NCBI RefSeq assembly: GCF_001645385.1 | Contig: NZ_LVHI01000016.1 | Span: forward strand, 1 to 64,000 | Reading direction: 5' to 3' | From: Rhodococcoides kyotonense | GTDB taxonomy: Bacteria; Actinomycetota; Actinomycetes; Mycobacteriales; Mycobacteriaceae | DNA: 64,000 nt | Part shown: positions 1 through 7,111 of the stretch, one piece after another | How the letters are laid out: every line of letters starts with the position of its first letter | Numbering within the stretch: the stretch's first letter is position 1 | Program-made: the position numbers and the translations under genes | Notes under the pieces: model-generated | Databases searched by the model: none | The model's input: only the letters and a program-made list of their open reading frames with translations | What the model was told of the DNA's origin: nothing

Positions 1-70
1 ACCAGCCAGCCAATCACCCGAGGCGCACTGGCTGCCTGACACGGCAGGGGCCGGTGGCCGACGACATCCA

Positions 71-98
71 CCACCAGCCACCGGCCACCGGCCACCAG
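71..98. repeat. Short CCACCGGC-type tandem repeat in leading intergenic DNA
   Basis: The first 200 bases hold no convincing gene. This part is built from imperfect copies of ccaccagc/ccaccggc, and a related gccaccag follows near 108-115. An open frame on the minus strand across it is low complexity, rich in Trp, Gly and Ala, and has no recognisable domain, so I treat the stretch as non-coding. Its role is unknown. Confidence 0.4.
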
Positions 99-160
99 AA
101 AACACGGGCCACCAGCCGCCCGCCCGCACACCAATTAAGCAACAGGCTCTCCGCTACAAC

Positions 161-186
161 TTTTCGCGCACGGGCGGCGTAGCCGC
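161..186 (-). repeat. Dispersed stem-loop repeat, copy 1 (half element)
   Basis: One arm, ttttcgcgcacgg, is followed by a small hairpin GCGGC-GTA-GCCGC at 174-186. The same layout occurs at 6302-6358, 30400-30457 and 37594-37682. This copy has no matching second arm in the window. It lies just upstream of the MarR gene instead of abutting a stop codon. Confidence 0.5.
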
Positions 187-209
187 ACATACGTGGGAAG
201 ATGGAACGC

Positions 210-743
210 ATGTCTGCATCGTCGCCTCTCCCGCTCGATCCCATCGCAGAAGCCCACCGTCAGTGGACCAAGCATGGATGGGGAGACGTGGCCGACGGGA
301 TGGCTGCCGTCACATCGCTGATGCGCGCGCAGCAGATCATGCTCGCCCGCGTCGAGGAAGTGCTCAAGCCCACAGGACTTACGTTCTCGCGCTACGAATT
401 ACTGACGCTGCTCACGTTCACGAAGAACGGCGCGCTGCCGATGGCGAAGGCCAGCGCCCGCCTCCAGGTTCACCCGACGAGCGTCACCAATGCCGTCGAC
501 CGACTGGAGGCTGCGGGATACGTCCAGCGCACACCGCATCCCAGCGATCGCCGCACGACACTCGTGGAGATCACCGAGTCAGGTCGCGCACTCGCTGTGG
601 ATGCCACCGAGAAACTGAACGACCAGGTGTTCGGCAAGCCGGGCCTGGCCAAGGAACGCCTGACGTCGCTGGTACGCATTCTCGCCGAACTGCGTCGTGC
701 CGCGGGCGATTTCGACGACGCAGGCACCGGTTCTGCCTGGTAG
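210..743 (+). CDS. MarR family transcriptional regulator
   Basis: A cytosolic winged-helix DNA-binding protein of 177 residues, about normal for MarR. The central part carries the family's recognition helix and wing: a segment reading LPMAKASARLQVHPTSVTNA, then RLEAAGYVQR and a DRR-containing wing (PSDRRTTLVEIT). The ATG at 210 is preferred over the in-frame ATG at 201, because the ribosome-binding-like gggaag ends at 200, giving 9 bases of spacing to 210 but none to 201. The gene converges on the valine operon and shares a bidirectional terminator with it, so it is not in that operon. Ligand and targets cannot be read from the sequence. Confidence 0.88.
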   Translation: MSASSPLPLDPIAEAHRQWTKHGWGDVADGMAAVTSLMRAQQIMLARVEEVLKPTGLTFSRYELLTLLTFTKNGALPMAKASARLQVHPTSVTNAVDRLEAAGYVQRTPHPSDRRTTLVEITESGRALAVDATEKLNDQVFGKPGLAKERLTSLVRILAELRRAAGDFDDAGTGSAW

Positions 744-760
744 CTCCGTAGTGCGCTCAT

Positions 761-809
761 GACGAAGGGGCTGCGCTCGCGTGAACGCGCGAGTGCAGCC
801 CCTTCGTCG
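761..809. terminator. Bidirectional hairpin terminator between convergent genes
   Basis: A long inverted repeat pairs gacgaaggggctgc with gcagccccttcgtc, extended by gctcgcg/cgcgag with small mismatches around a short loop. It lies 17 bases after the MarR stop and just beyond the stop of the minus-strand enoyl-CoA hydratase gene, so it can serve both. There is no long U tract. Confidence 0.75.
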
Positions 810-813
810 TGGC

Positions 814-1590
814 TCAGCGGTGGGTGAACTTCGCCTGCCGCTTCTCGATGAACGCGGTCATGCCTTCCTTCTGATCGTCGGTGGCGAACGTCGAATGAAA
901 CAGACGACGCTCGAACCGAACACCCTCTGCGAGAGTCGATTCGAAGGACCGGTTGACCGCATCCTTCGCCATCATCGCGACCGGTAGCGACATCTCGGCG
1001 ATCGTCGTCGCAGTCTCGAGTGCGTCGTCGAGCAGTTCCGCAGCGGGCACGATGCGAGACACGAGACCGGCGCGCTCGGCCTCGTCGACCTTCATGTTGC
1101 GGCCGGTCAAGACCATCTCCATCGCCTTGGCCTTGCCGACGGCACGCGTAAGGCGTTGCGATCCACCGATTCCCGGAATGACACCGAGCTTGATCTCGGG
1201 CTGACCGAACACTGCGGTATCCGACGCGATCAGCACGTCGCACATCATGGCAAGTTCGCACCCGCCACCGAGCGCGTAGCCCGACACAGCGGCAACGATG
1301 GGAGTGCGTGCGGCGCTGAGTCGATCCCAAGCACTGAAGAAGTCGTCCTGGTACACGTCCATGTACGACTTCGGCTGCATCTCCTTGATATCGGCGCCTG
1401 CCGCGAACGCCTTCTCCGAACCCGTGATCAGGATGGCACCGATGCCTTCGTCGGCGTCGAGATCCTCGACGGCTCCGACGACTTCACGCATCAGCTGGGA
1501 GTTCAACGCGTTCAGGGCCTTCGGCCGATTCAGCGTGATGATGCCGACGCGGCCGCGACGCTCGAGCAGGATCGTCTCGAAGTCGGTCAT
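814..1590 (-). CDS. Enoyl-CoA hydratase (crotonase family)
   Basis: A 258-residue crotonase-fold enzyme that adds water across the double bond of enoyl-CoA thioesters. As the last gene of a valine operon it probably hydrates methacrylyl-CoA. The fold is seen in [12 protein letters not shown], the oxyanion-hole segment [11 protein letters not shown], the glycine-rich [13 protein letters not shown] carrying one catalytic Glu, and [19 protein letters not shown] carrying the second acidic residue. The start is the ATG at 1590, which overlaps the mmsB stop in an ATGA. The longer open frame to 1863 would run through mmsB and is rejected. Operon context is the main evidence for the substrate. Confidence 0.92.
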   Translation of the reverse strand: MTDFETILLERRGRVGIITLNRPKALNALNSQLMREVVGAVEDLDADEGIGAILITGSEKAFAAGADIKEMQPKSYMDVYQDDFFSAWDRLSAARTPIVAAVSGYALGGGCELAMMCDVLIASDTAVFGQPEIKLGVIPGIGGSQRLTRAVGKAKAMEMVLTGRNMKVDEAERAGLVSRIVPAAELLDDALETATTIAEMSLPVAMMAKDAVNRSFESTLAEGVRFERRLFHSTFATDDQKEGMTAFIEKRQAKFTHR

Positions 1591-2495
1591 TCGGCCGCCC
1601 CCGTCGAACGCTCGCGGATGTCGTTGATGATGCCGGAGAAGTCGACATCGGTTCCGCCGCCGGAGGTTTCCTTGAACTTGGAGTAGATCTCCGCCGCCTG
1701 CAGGCCGAGAACTCCCTCGACGCCGTTGGCGCGCAACGCGTTCGCCGCCAGACCGAGATCCTTGTCCATCAACGCGGCCGCGAAGCCCGGCTTGTAGTCG
1801 TTGTTGGCGGGGCTCGTCGGAACCGGGCCAGGGACAGGACAGTTGGTGGTCAACGCCCAGCATTGACCCGACGCCGTCGACGACACGTCGTACAGCGCCT
1901 GGTTGCTGAGGCCCAACTTCTCGCCGAGTACGAACGCCTCGCTGATCGCGATCATGGAGACACCGAGAATCATGTTGTTGCAGATCTTCGCGGCCTGGCC
2001 GTTGCCCGCCTGACCGCAGTGCACGACCTTGCGTCCCATGACGTCGAGAACCTCTGCAGCGGACGCGAAGTCCTCCTCGGAACCGCCGACCATGAACGTC
2101 AGCGTTCCCGCCGCGGCACCACCGACGCCACCCGACACGGGCGCGTCGAGACCGCGGTGGCCCGCTGCCTCGATCAGCTTGTGTGCGGCATGGGCGTCGG
2201 CGACGTCGATGGTGGAGCTGTCGATGAACAGCGTCCCAGGTGTCGCAGCAGGCAGCAGTTCCTCGTAGAGACCGAGGACGAGACGCCCGTTCGGAAGCAT
2301 CGTGATGACGATGTCCGCACCCTGCACGGCCGCGACAGCCGAATCGACGACGGTCACCCCGTCCGACTTCGCCTGCGTCAAAGCAGCTTCGACGAGATCG
2401 AAGCCCTGGACCGTATATCCGGCCTCGACGAGATTCGCTGCCATCGGGCCACCCATGTGGCCGAGGCCGACGAAGCCGATCGTCTTCCCACTCAT
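1587..2495 (-). CDS. mmsB: 3-hydroxyisobutyrate dehydrogenase
   Basis: NAD-dependent oxidation of 3-hydroxyisobutyrate to methylmalonate semialdehyde in valine breakdown. The 302-residue protein begins with the beta-hydroxyacid dehydrogenase Rossmann motif ([17 protein letters not shown]). It continues with the substrate-binding segment [16 protein letters not shown] and the catalytic-lysine helix [15 protein letters not shown]. Its length is normal for the family. ATGA overlaps with the hydrolase gene upstream and the hydratase gene downstream show translational coupling. Its product is the substrate of mmsA at the head of the operon. Confidence 0.94.
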   Translation of the reverse strand: MSGKTIGFVGLGHMGGPMAANLVEAGYTVQGFDLVEAALTQAKSDGVTVVDSAVAAVQGADIVITMLPNGRLVLGLYEELLPAATPGTLFIDSSTIDVADAHAAHKLIEAAGHRGLDAPVSGGVGGAAAGTLTFMVGGSEEDFASAAEVLDVMGRKVVHCGQAGNGQAAKICNNMILGVSMIAISEAFVLGEKLGLSNQALYDVSSTASGQCWALTTNCPVPGPVPTSPANNDYKPGFAAALMDKDLGLAANALRANGVEGVLGLQAAEIYSKFKETSGGGTDVDFSGIINDIRERSTGAAE

Positions 2496-3571
2496 GCGTT
2501 CTTCTCCAGACCTAGTTCGGTGTCACCCAACGGCGCGAAGTACCGATCGACGTCGGCGTCGGTCACGTCTGCGAGTGTTGCAGGCGACCACTTCGGATTT
2601 CTGTCCTTCTCGACCACCTGCGCACGGATGCCTTCGACGAGATCGTGCGACTCGAGCGATGCGAGAGACACGCGGTACTCGTCGTTCAGTACCTCTTCGA
2701 GCGACGACGCCGCGGCCGCACGCCGCAGCGACTTCAGCGTCACTTTCAAAGACACCGGCGACTTCGACTCGATGTCCGACGCCGCCTTCTCCGCGTCGGG
2801 AATTCCACTGCCGCGCAGCCCTTCCACGATCGCTTCGACGATGTCCGCACCGTAGTAGCGGTCGATCCATTCGCGCGACGCGGCGAGCGACGACGCCGGA
2901 GCCTCGTCGGTGAACTCCTCGAGCGCCGCCGACAACGAGCCGGTCTCGAGCGCGTCGTAGAACTTCTCGAGGTTCTCCGACGGCATGTAGTGATCGGCGA
3001 AGCCGGCGGCGATGGCGTCGCCTGCATCCATGCGAGCGGTCGTCAGACCGAGATGTGTTCCGAGCTCGCCGGGGGCACGCGAGAGCAGGTACGTGCCACC
3101 GACGTCGGGAACGAAGCCGATCCCGACCTCGGGCATCGCGATCTTCGAGCGTTCGGTGACGATGCGGGTGTTGCCGTGCGCCGACAATCCGACGCCTCCA
3201 CCCATGACAACGCCGTCCATGATGGCGACGTAAGGCTTGTCGAAGCGCGCGATCGCCGCGTTGAGGACGTACTCGTCGCGCCAGAAGTCCTTGGACCCGC
3301 TACCGCCGTCCTTGGCGTCGTGATAGATCGACACGATGTCGCCGCCCGCGCACAGCCCACGCTCGCCGGCGCCGACGAGGAGCACCAGTTCGACCTCGTC
3401 GTTCGATGCCCACTCGTCGAGCTTCGGCGCAATCTGTTGCACCATCGCATGATTGAGCGCGTTGATGGCTTTCGGTCGGTTCAGCGTGATCCGGCCGACG
3501 CCGCCGCGGACGTCGAACAGAACTTCGGGCTCTGTGCCCCCTGGTCGTTCCGCCGGCTCTACTGCTGTCAT
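2492..3571 (-). CDS. 3-hydroxyisobutyryl-CoA hydrolase
   Basis: A 359-residue member of the crotonase superfamily, longer than a hydratase as expected for the HIBCH branch. It releases free 3-hydroxyisobutyrate from its CoA ester, which mmsB then oxidises. Visible motifs are [16 protein letters not shown], the oxyanion segment [10 protein letters not shown], the glycine-rich [14 protein letters not shown] typical of HIBCH, and [20 protein letters not shown] with the catalytic acidic residue. The ATG at 3571 overlaps the acyl-CoA dehydrogenase stop by 4 bases. The open frame upstream to 3820 would run into that gene and is not used. Confidence 0.92.
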   Translation of the reverse strand: MTAVEPAERPGGTEPEVLFDVRGGVGRITLNRPKAINALNHAMVQQIAPKLDEWASNDEVELVLLVGAGERGLCAGGDIVSIYHDAKDGGSGSKDFWRDEYVLNAAIARFDKPYVAIMDGVVMGGGVGLSAHGNTRIVTERSKIAMPEVGIGFVPDVGGTYLLSRAPGELGTHLGLTTARMDAGDAIAAGFADHYMPSENLEKFYDALETGSLSAALEEFTDEAPASSLAASREWIDRYYGADIVEAIVEGLRGSGIPDAEKAASDIESKSPVSLKVTLKSLRRAAAASSLEEVLNDEYRVSLASLESHDLVEGIRAQVVEKDRNPKWSPATLADVTDADVDRYFAPLGDTELGLEKNA

Positions 3572-4707
3572 GCTGCTCCTACTATCGAGCGAGCCACGAC
3601 GACTCGCATGATCTCGTTGGTTCCTTCGAGGATCTGGTGCACGCGGAGATCGCGGACGATCTTCTCGACACCGTACTCGGCAAGATACCCGTAGCCACCG
3701 AGCAGTTGCAGCGCATCGTTGGCGACCTCGAAGCCTGTGTCGGTGGCGAATCGCTTTGCCATCGCGCACAGTTCGACCTTGTCCGGCGCGTTGTTCTGCA
3801 GAGCATCCGCAGCACGCCACAGCATGGTGCGTGCTGCTTCGAGCTCGGTCTTCATGTCCGCCAACCGGAACTGCAAGGCCTGCTGATCGAGCAGTCTGCT
3901 ACCGAACGCCTTACGGTCCAACAGATACGCGACAGCCTTCTCCAGCGCGCTCTGCGCGCCACCGATCGAACACGCCGCGATGTTGAGACGGCCGCCGTTG
4001 AGGCCGTTCATCGCGATGCGGAAGCCCTCGCCCTCACCGCCGAGCAAATTCGCCGCAGGCACTCGGACGTCCTCGAAGATGACCTGACGCGTCGGCTGCG
4101 CGTTCCAGCCCATCTTCTTCTCGTTCGCACCGAACGACAGGCCCGCCGAATCCTTCGGCACGATGATCGCCGAGATCCCCTTCGGACCCGCATCCCCGGT
4201 ACGCACCATCACGACATAGACATCCGACGTTCCCGCACCGGAGATGAATTGCTTGACCCCGTTGAGGACGTAGTCGTCGCCGTCGCGAACAGCCTTGGTG
4301 GACAGGGCCGATGCGTCGGAGCCCGCCCCCGGCTCGGTGAGGCAGTAGCTGCCGAGCTCGTCCATCGAGCACAACCCCGGCACCCACTGACGACGTTGCT
4401 CGTCGGTGCCGTAGGTGTCGATCATCCACGTCACCATGTTGTGGATCGAGATGTACGCCGCCAGCGACGGATCACCCGTCGCCAACTGCTCGAAGATCCT
4501 GGCCGCGTCCACACGTGTCAGACCCGACCCGCCGACTTCCTCGTCGACGTAGATTCCGCCCATTCCCAGACCCGCTGCCTTACGCAACACGTCCACCGGA
4601 AAGTGCTTGTTCTGATCCCACTCGACGGCATTCGGCGCCAGGAACTCGTCGGCGAAATCCCTCGCCGTGGAGTTGATGGCCTTCTCGTCCTCGGTCAATG
4701 TGAACAT
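3568..4707 (-). CDS. Acyl-CoA dehydrogenase, probable isobutyryl-CoA dehydrogenase
   Basis: A 379-residue FAD flavoprotein that oxidises an acyl-CoA to the 2-enoyl-CoA. With mmsA, mmsB and the hydrolase beside it, the likely substrate is isobutyryl-CoA. Conserved segments are YCLTEPGAGSDASALSTKA (FAD/substrate contact), the RKAFGSRLLDQQALQFRLAD region, LLGGYGYLAEYGVEKIVRD, and the C-terminal HQILEGTNEIMR holding the catalytic Glu. It starts 3 bases after the mmsA stop. Human ACAD8 is the closest named relative I can suggest, but substrate preference is inferred from context. Confidence 0.9.
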   Translation of the reverse strand: MFTLTEDEKAINSTARDFADEFLAPNAVEWDQNKHFPVDVLRKAAGLGMGGIYVDEEVGGSGLTRVDAARIFEQLATGDPSLAAYISIHNMVTWMIDTYGTDEQRRQWVPGLCSMDELGSYCLTEPGAGSDASALSTKAVRDGDDYVLNGVKQFISGAGTSDVYVVMVRTGDAGPKGISAIIVPKDSAGLSFGANEKKMGWNAQPTRQVIFEDVRVPAANLLGGEGEGFRIAMNGLNGGRLNIAACSIGGAQSALEKAVAYLLDRKAFGSRLLDQQALQFRLADMKTELEAARTMLWRAADALQNNAPDKVELCAMAKRFATDTGFEVANDALQLLGGYGYLAEYGVEKIVRDLRVHQILEGTNEIMRVVVARSIVGAA

Positions 4708-4710
4708 GGA

Positions 4711-6219
4711 TCAGTCCATGTTGGGGATGACGAAGTGGTTCGAGGCAGCTGCCTCCTTGGTGCCGGACGGCCACCGCTGCGTGACGGTCTTGGTCTTGGT
4801 GTAGAAGCGCACCGAGTCGGGGCCGTGCTGGTTGAGATCGCCGAAGCCGGAACGCTTCCAGCCACCGAAGGTGTGGTACGCGATCGGCACCGGGATCGGA
4901 ACGTTGACGCCGACCATGCCCACCTGCACACGCGTCGTGAAGTCGCGGGCGGTGTCACCGTCGCGGGTGAAGATCGAGACACCGTTGCCGTACTCGTGCT
5001 CGGTCGGCAGACGCAGCGCGTCCTCGTAGTCCTTGGCGCGCACCACGATCAGGACAGGGCCGAAGATCTCTTCCTTGTAGATGCGCATGTCCGTGGTGAC
5101 CTTGTCGAACAGCGTTGCACCGGCGAAGAATCCGTTCTCGTGGCCTTCGAGACGGAAGTCGCGGCCGTCGACGACGAGCTCGGCGCCCTCGTCGATACCG
5201 ATCTGCGTGTAGTCGTTGACTCGCTTCAACGCGTCGGCTCCGACGAGCGGACCGAAATCGGCGTCCTCGTCGTCGCTGCGACCGATCTTCAGCGTCGCGA
5301 CGCGTTCCTTCAGCTTGGCGACGAGCGCATCAGCGGTCTCCTCGCCGACGGGCACTGCGACGGAGATGGCCATGCACCGCTCGCCCGCCGAGCCGTACGC
5401 AGCCCCCAGCAGAGCGTCGGCGACCTGGTCCATGTCGGCGTCGGGCATGACGAGAGCGTGGTTCTTCGCACCGCCGAAGCACTGGGCGCGCTTGCCGTTC
5501 TTGGCGGCTTCCTCGTAGATGTACTGCGCGATCGGCGTCGAGCCGACGAAGCCGATGGCCTTGACACGGTCGTCGTTCAGCAGCACGTCGACGGCGTTCT
5601 TGCCGCCGTTGACGACATTGAAGATGCCCGGGGGCAGACCTGCCTCGAGGAACAGCTCGGCCAGCTTCAGGGGCACGGACGGGTCACGCTCGGACGGCTT
5701 GAGGATGAACGCGTTACCGCAGGCGATGGCCGGGCCTGCCTTCCACAGCGGGATCATCGCCGGAAAGTTGAACGGGGTGATACCCGCGACGACGCCGAGA
5801 GGCTGACGCATCGAGTAGACGTCGATGCCGCCGCCCGCGCCCTCGGTGAACTCGCCCTTGAGCAGGTGCGGGATACCGGTCGCGAACTCGACGACCTCGA
5901 GGCCACGCTGGATGTCGCCCTTGGCGTCGGCGATGGTCTTGCCGTGCTCGGACGACAGCAAACGTGCCAGCTCGTCCATGTCGCGGTTGATCAGCTGCAG
6001 GAACTTCATCAACACGCGGGCACGGCGCTGCGGGTTCCAGCGCGCCCACTCGACCTGCGCCTGCTCGGCGTCGGCGATGACGGCCTCGACCTCGGCATCA
6101 CTGGCGAGAGGCACCCTGGCCTGAACCTCACCGGTGTTGGGGTCGTAGACGTCGCCGAAGTTGCCCGACTCTCCGGGGACATGCTTGCCGCCGATGAAAT
6201 GCGTGAGTTCGCGAGCCAT
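4711..6219 (-). CDS. mmsA: CoA-acylating methylmalonate-semialdehyde dehydrogenase
   Basis: Converts methylmalonate semialdehyde, NAD+ and CoA to propionyl-CoA, the last step of valine and the middle of thymine breakdown. The 502-residue chain has the ALDH fold with PFNFPAMIPLWKAGPAIACG, GFVGSTPIAQYIYE and the nucleophile Cys282 within GSAGERCMAISV. The signature KNHALVMPDAD and the IPVPIAYHTFGGWKRSGFGD segment are typical of MMSDH. The ATG at 6219 has AGGAC upstream. It is the first gene of the five-gene operon, with 139 bases of non-coding DNA upstream of it. Confidence 0.95.
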   Translation of the reverse strand: MARELTHFIGGKHVPGESGNFGDVYDPNTGEVQARVPLASDAEVEAVIADAEQAQVEWARWNPQRRARVLMKFLQLINRDMDELARLLSSEHGKTIADAKGDIQRGLEVVEFATGIPHLLKGEFTEGAGGGIDVYSMRQPLGVVAGITPFNFPAMIPLWKAGPAIACGNAFILKPSERDPSVPLKLAELFLEAGLPPGIFNVVNGGKNAVDVLLNDDRVKAIGFVGSTPIAQYIYEEAAKNGKRAQCFGGAKNHALVMPDADMDQVADALLGAAYGSAGERCMAISVAVPVGEETADALVAKLKERVATLKIGRSDDEDADFGPLVGADALKRVNDYTQIGIDEGAELVVDGRDFRLEGHENGFFAGATLFDKVTTDMRIYKEEIFGPVLIVVRAKDYEDALRLPTEHEYGNGVSIFTRDGDTARDFTTRVQVGMVGVNVPIPVPIAYHTFGGWKRSGFGDLNQHGPDSVRFYTKTKTVTQRWPSGTKEAAASNHFVIPNMD

Positions 6220-6301
6220 TGAAATCCGTCCTAACAGGTACGAGAAGGTGAAGTGTGCTCATCCTATAGTCGGACTTCCATGTATGTCGAGGGGTCTCGC
6301 T

Positions 6302-6358
6302 ACGTGCGCGCGAATGTATAGCGGGCTATACATTCGCGCGCACGTGGGGCGAAGCCCC
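6302..6358 (-). repeat. Dispersed stem-loop repeat, copy 2; likely terminator after the SWIM gene
   Basis: A perfect 20-bp inverted repeat, acgtgcgcgcgaatgtatag (6302-6321), pairs with its complement at 6326-6345 around a CGGG loop. A second small hairpin, GGGGC-GAA-GCCCC, fills 6346-6358 and abuts the stop codon of the SWIM gene. In that gene's transcript the order is stop, small hairpin, large hairpin. It probably ends the SNF2-SWIM transcript before the mmsA promoter region (6220-6301). Confidence 0.7.
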
Positions 6359-7111
6359 CTACAGCCGTCGATAGAACGCCCTCAGATCCTCGACACCCCG
6401 CGTGACCTCGTGCTCGTCCGATCCCGTCGACCGCAGGGCCCGCCTGAGCACCATCATGTCGAGGTCGTCCACGGCGGGTGCGAAGTCGGGTTTCGGCAGC
6501 GCCGGGAACTCCATCTCGTCGCCGAACCAGTCGTCCGTCCCGACCTCGACCTCCGCCTCACCGACTCCCTCGATCAACTGGTCGAGATCCACCCCGCGCA
6601 GCGTCAGGATCGTCGTCGCGGACGCGTCGATGTGCTCGGCCGCGATGTACATCAGCGCGGCCGCGTGCTTGCACGGCCACCCGTCGTCGGGGCAGGTGCA
6701 GTCGAAGTCGAGTTGCCCCTTGTCGTGCGGCAGCAACGTCGACGCCAACGCCTGCGGTATCGCGTTGGATGCGAGTTCCGCGAGCATCCCCGGATTCGAC
6801 GACACTCGATCCACCAGCGCGTCGATCTGCCCCGAGGACAGTGGATCGACCATCACCGACGCCGAGAACGGCTCGAGCTGACTGCCCTGCACCTCGCCGT
6901 AGATCTGCCCGCGCTCGACGCCGAGGTTCAGCACCTGTCCCCCACGCGCGTACGTTCGGCCGCGCGCGATGCGCCCCGGGTCGGCGAGTTCTTCCATCGC
7001 CGTCACGAAATGACGGCCCCACCACGTCTGCCCGAATGCTCCTCGCTTGTTGCGAGCTTCGATGCCGCCCTTGGCTTGTCGACGTTTCCCGTACTGACTG
7101 AAGTCGGCCAT
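6359..7111 (-). CDS. SWIM zinc-finger protein, partner of the SNF2 helicase
   Basis: A 250-residue cytosolic protein with the zinc-binding SWIM signature CxCx6CxH, seen as CTCPDDGWPCKH. The flanking GRTYARGGQVLNLGV and QLDFDCTCP are typical of bacterial SWIM proteins, and a short acidic linker and helical tail follow. SWIM domains bind nucleic acid or protein partners. The gene is next to, and overlaps the stop of, a SNF2 ATPase, a pairing I know from many actinobacteria, so the two may act as one complex. The ATG at 7111 (TGATG overlap) and a GTG one codon upstream are equally placed. The exact process is unknown. Confidence 0.85.
   Translation of the reverse strand: MADFSQYGKRRQAKGGIEARNKRGAFGQTWWGRHFVTAMEELADPGRIARGRTYARGGQVLNLGVERGQIYGEVQGSQLEPFSASVMVDPLSSGQIDALVDRVSSNPGMLAELASNAIPQALASTLLPHDKGQLDFDCTCPDDGWPCKHAAALMYIAAEHIDASATTILTLRGVDLDQLIEGVGEAEVEVGTDDWFGDEMEFPALPKPDFAPAVDDLDMMVLRRALRSTGSDEHEVTRGVEDLRAFYRRL

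Noticed and set aside
14..244. 76-codon minus-strand open frame at the left edge
   Set aside because: Lies over short tandem repeats, no ribosome site, no recognisable domain, overlaps the MarR start.
814..1863. Upstream-extended start for the enoyl-CoA hydratase
   Set aside because: The extra 91 residues lie inside mmsB and lack the crotonase pattern; ATG 1590 forms a normal ATGA overlap.
3637..6222. Long + strand open frame (861 codons) opposite mmsA and the acyl-CoA dehydrogenase
   Set aside because: Arg/His/Asp-rich with no domain, exactly antisense to two clear enzymes; a product of high-GC codon use.
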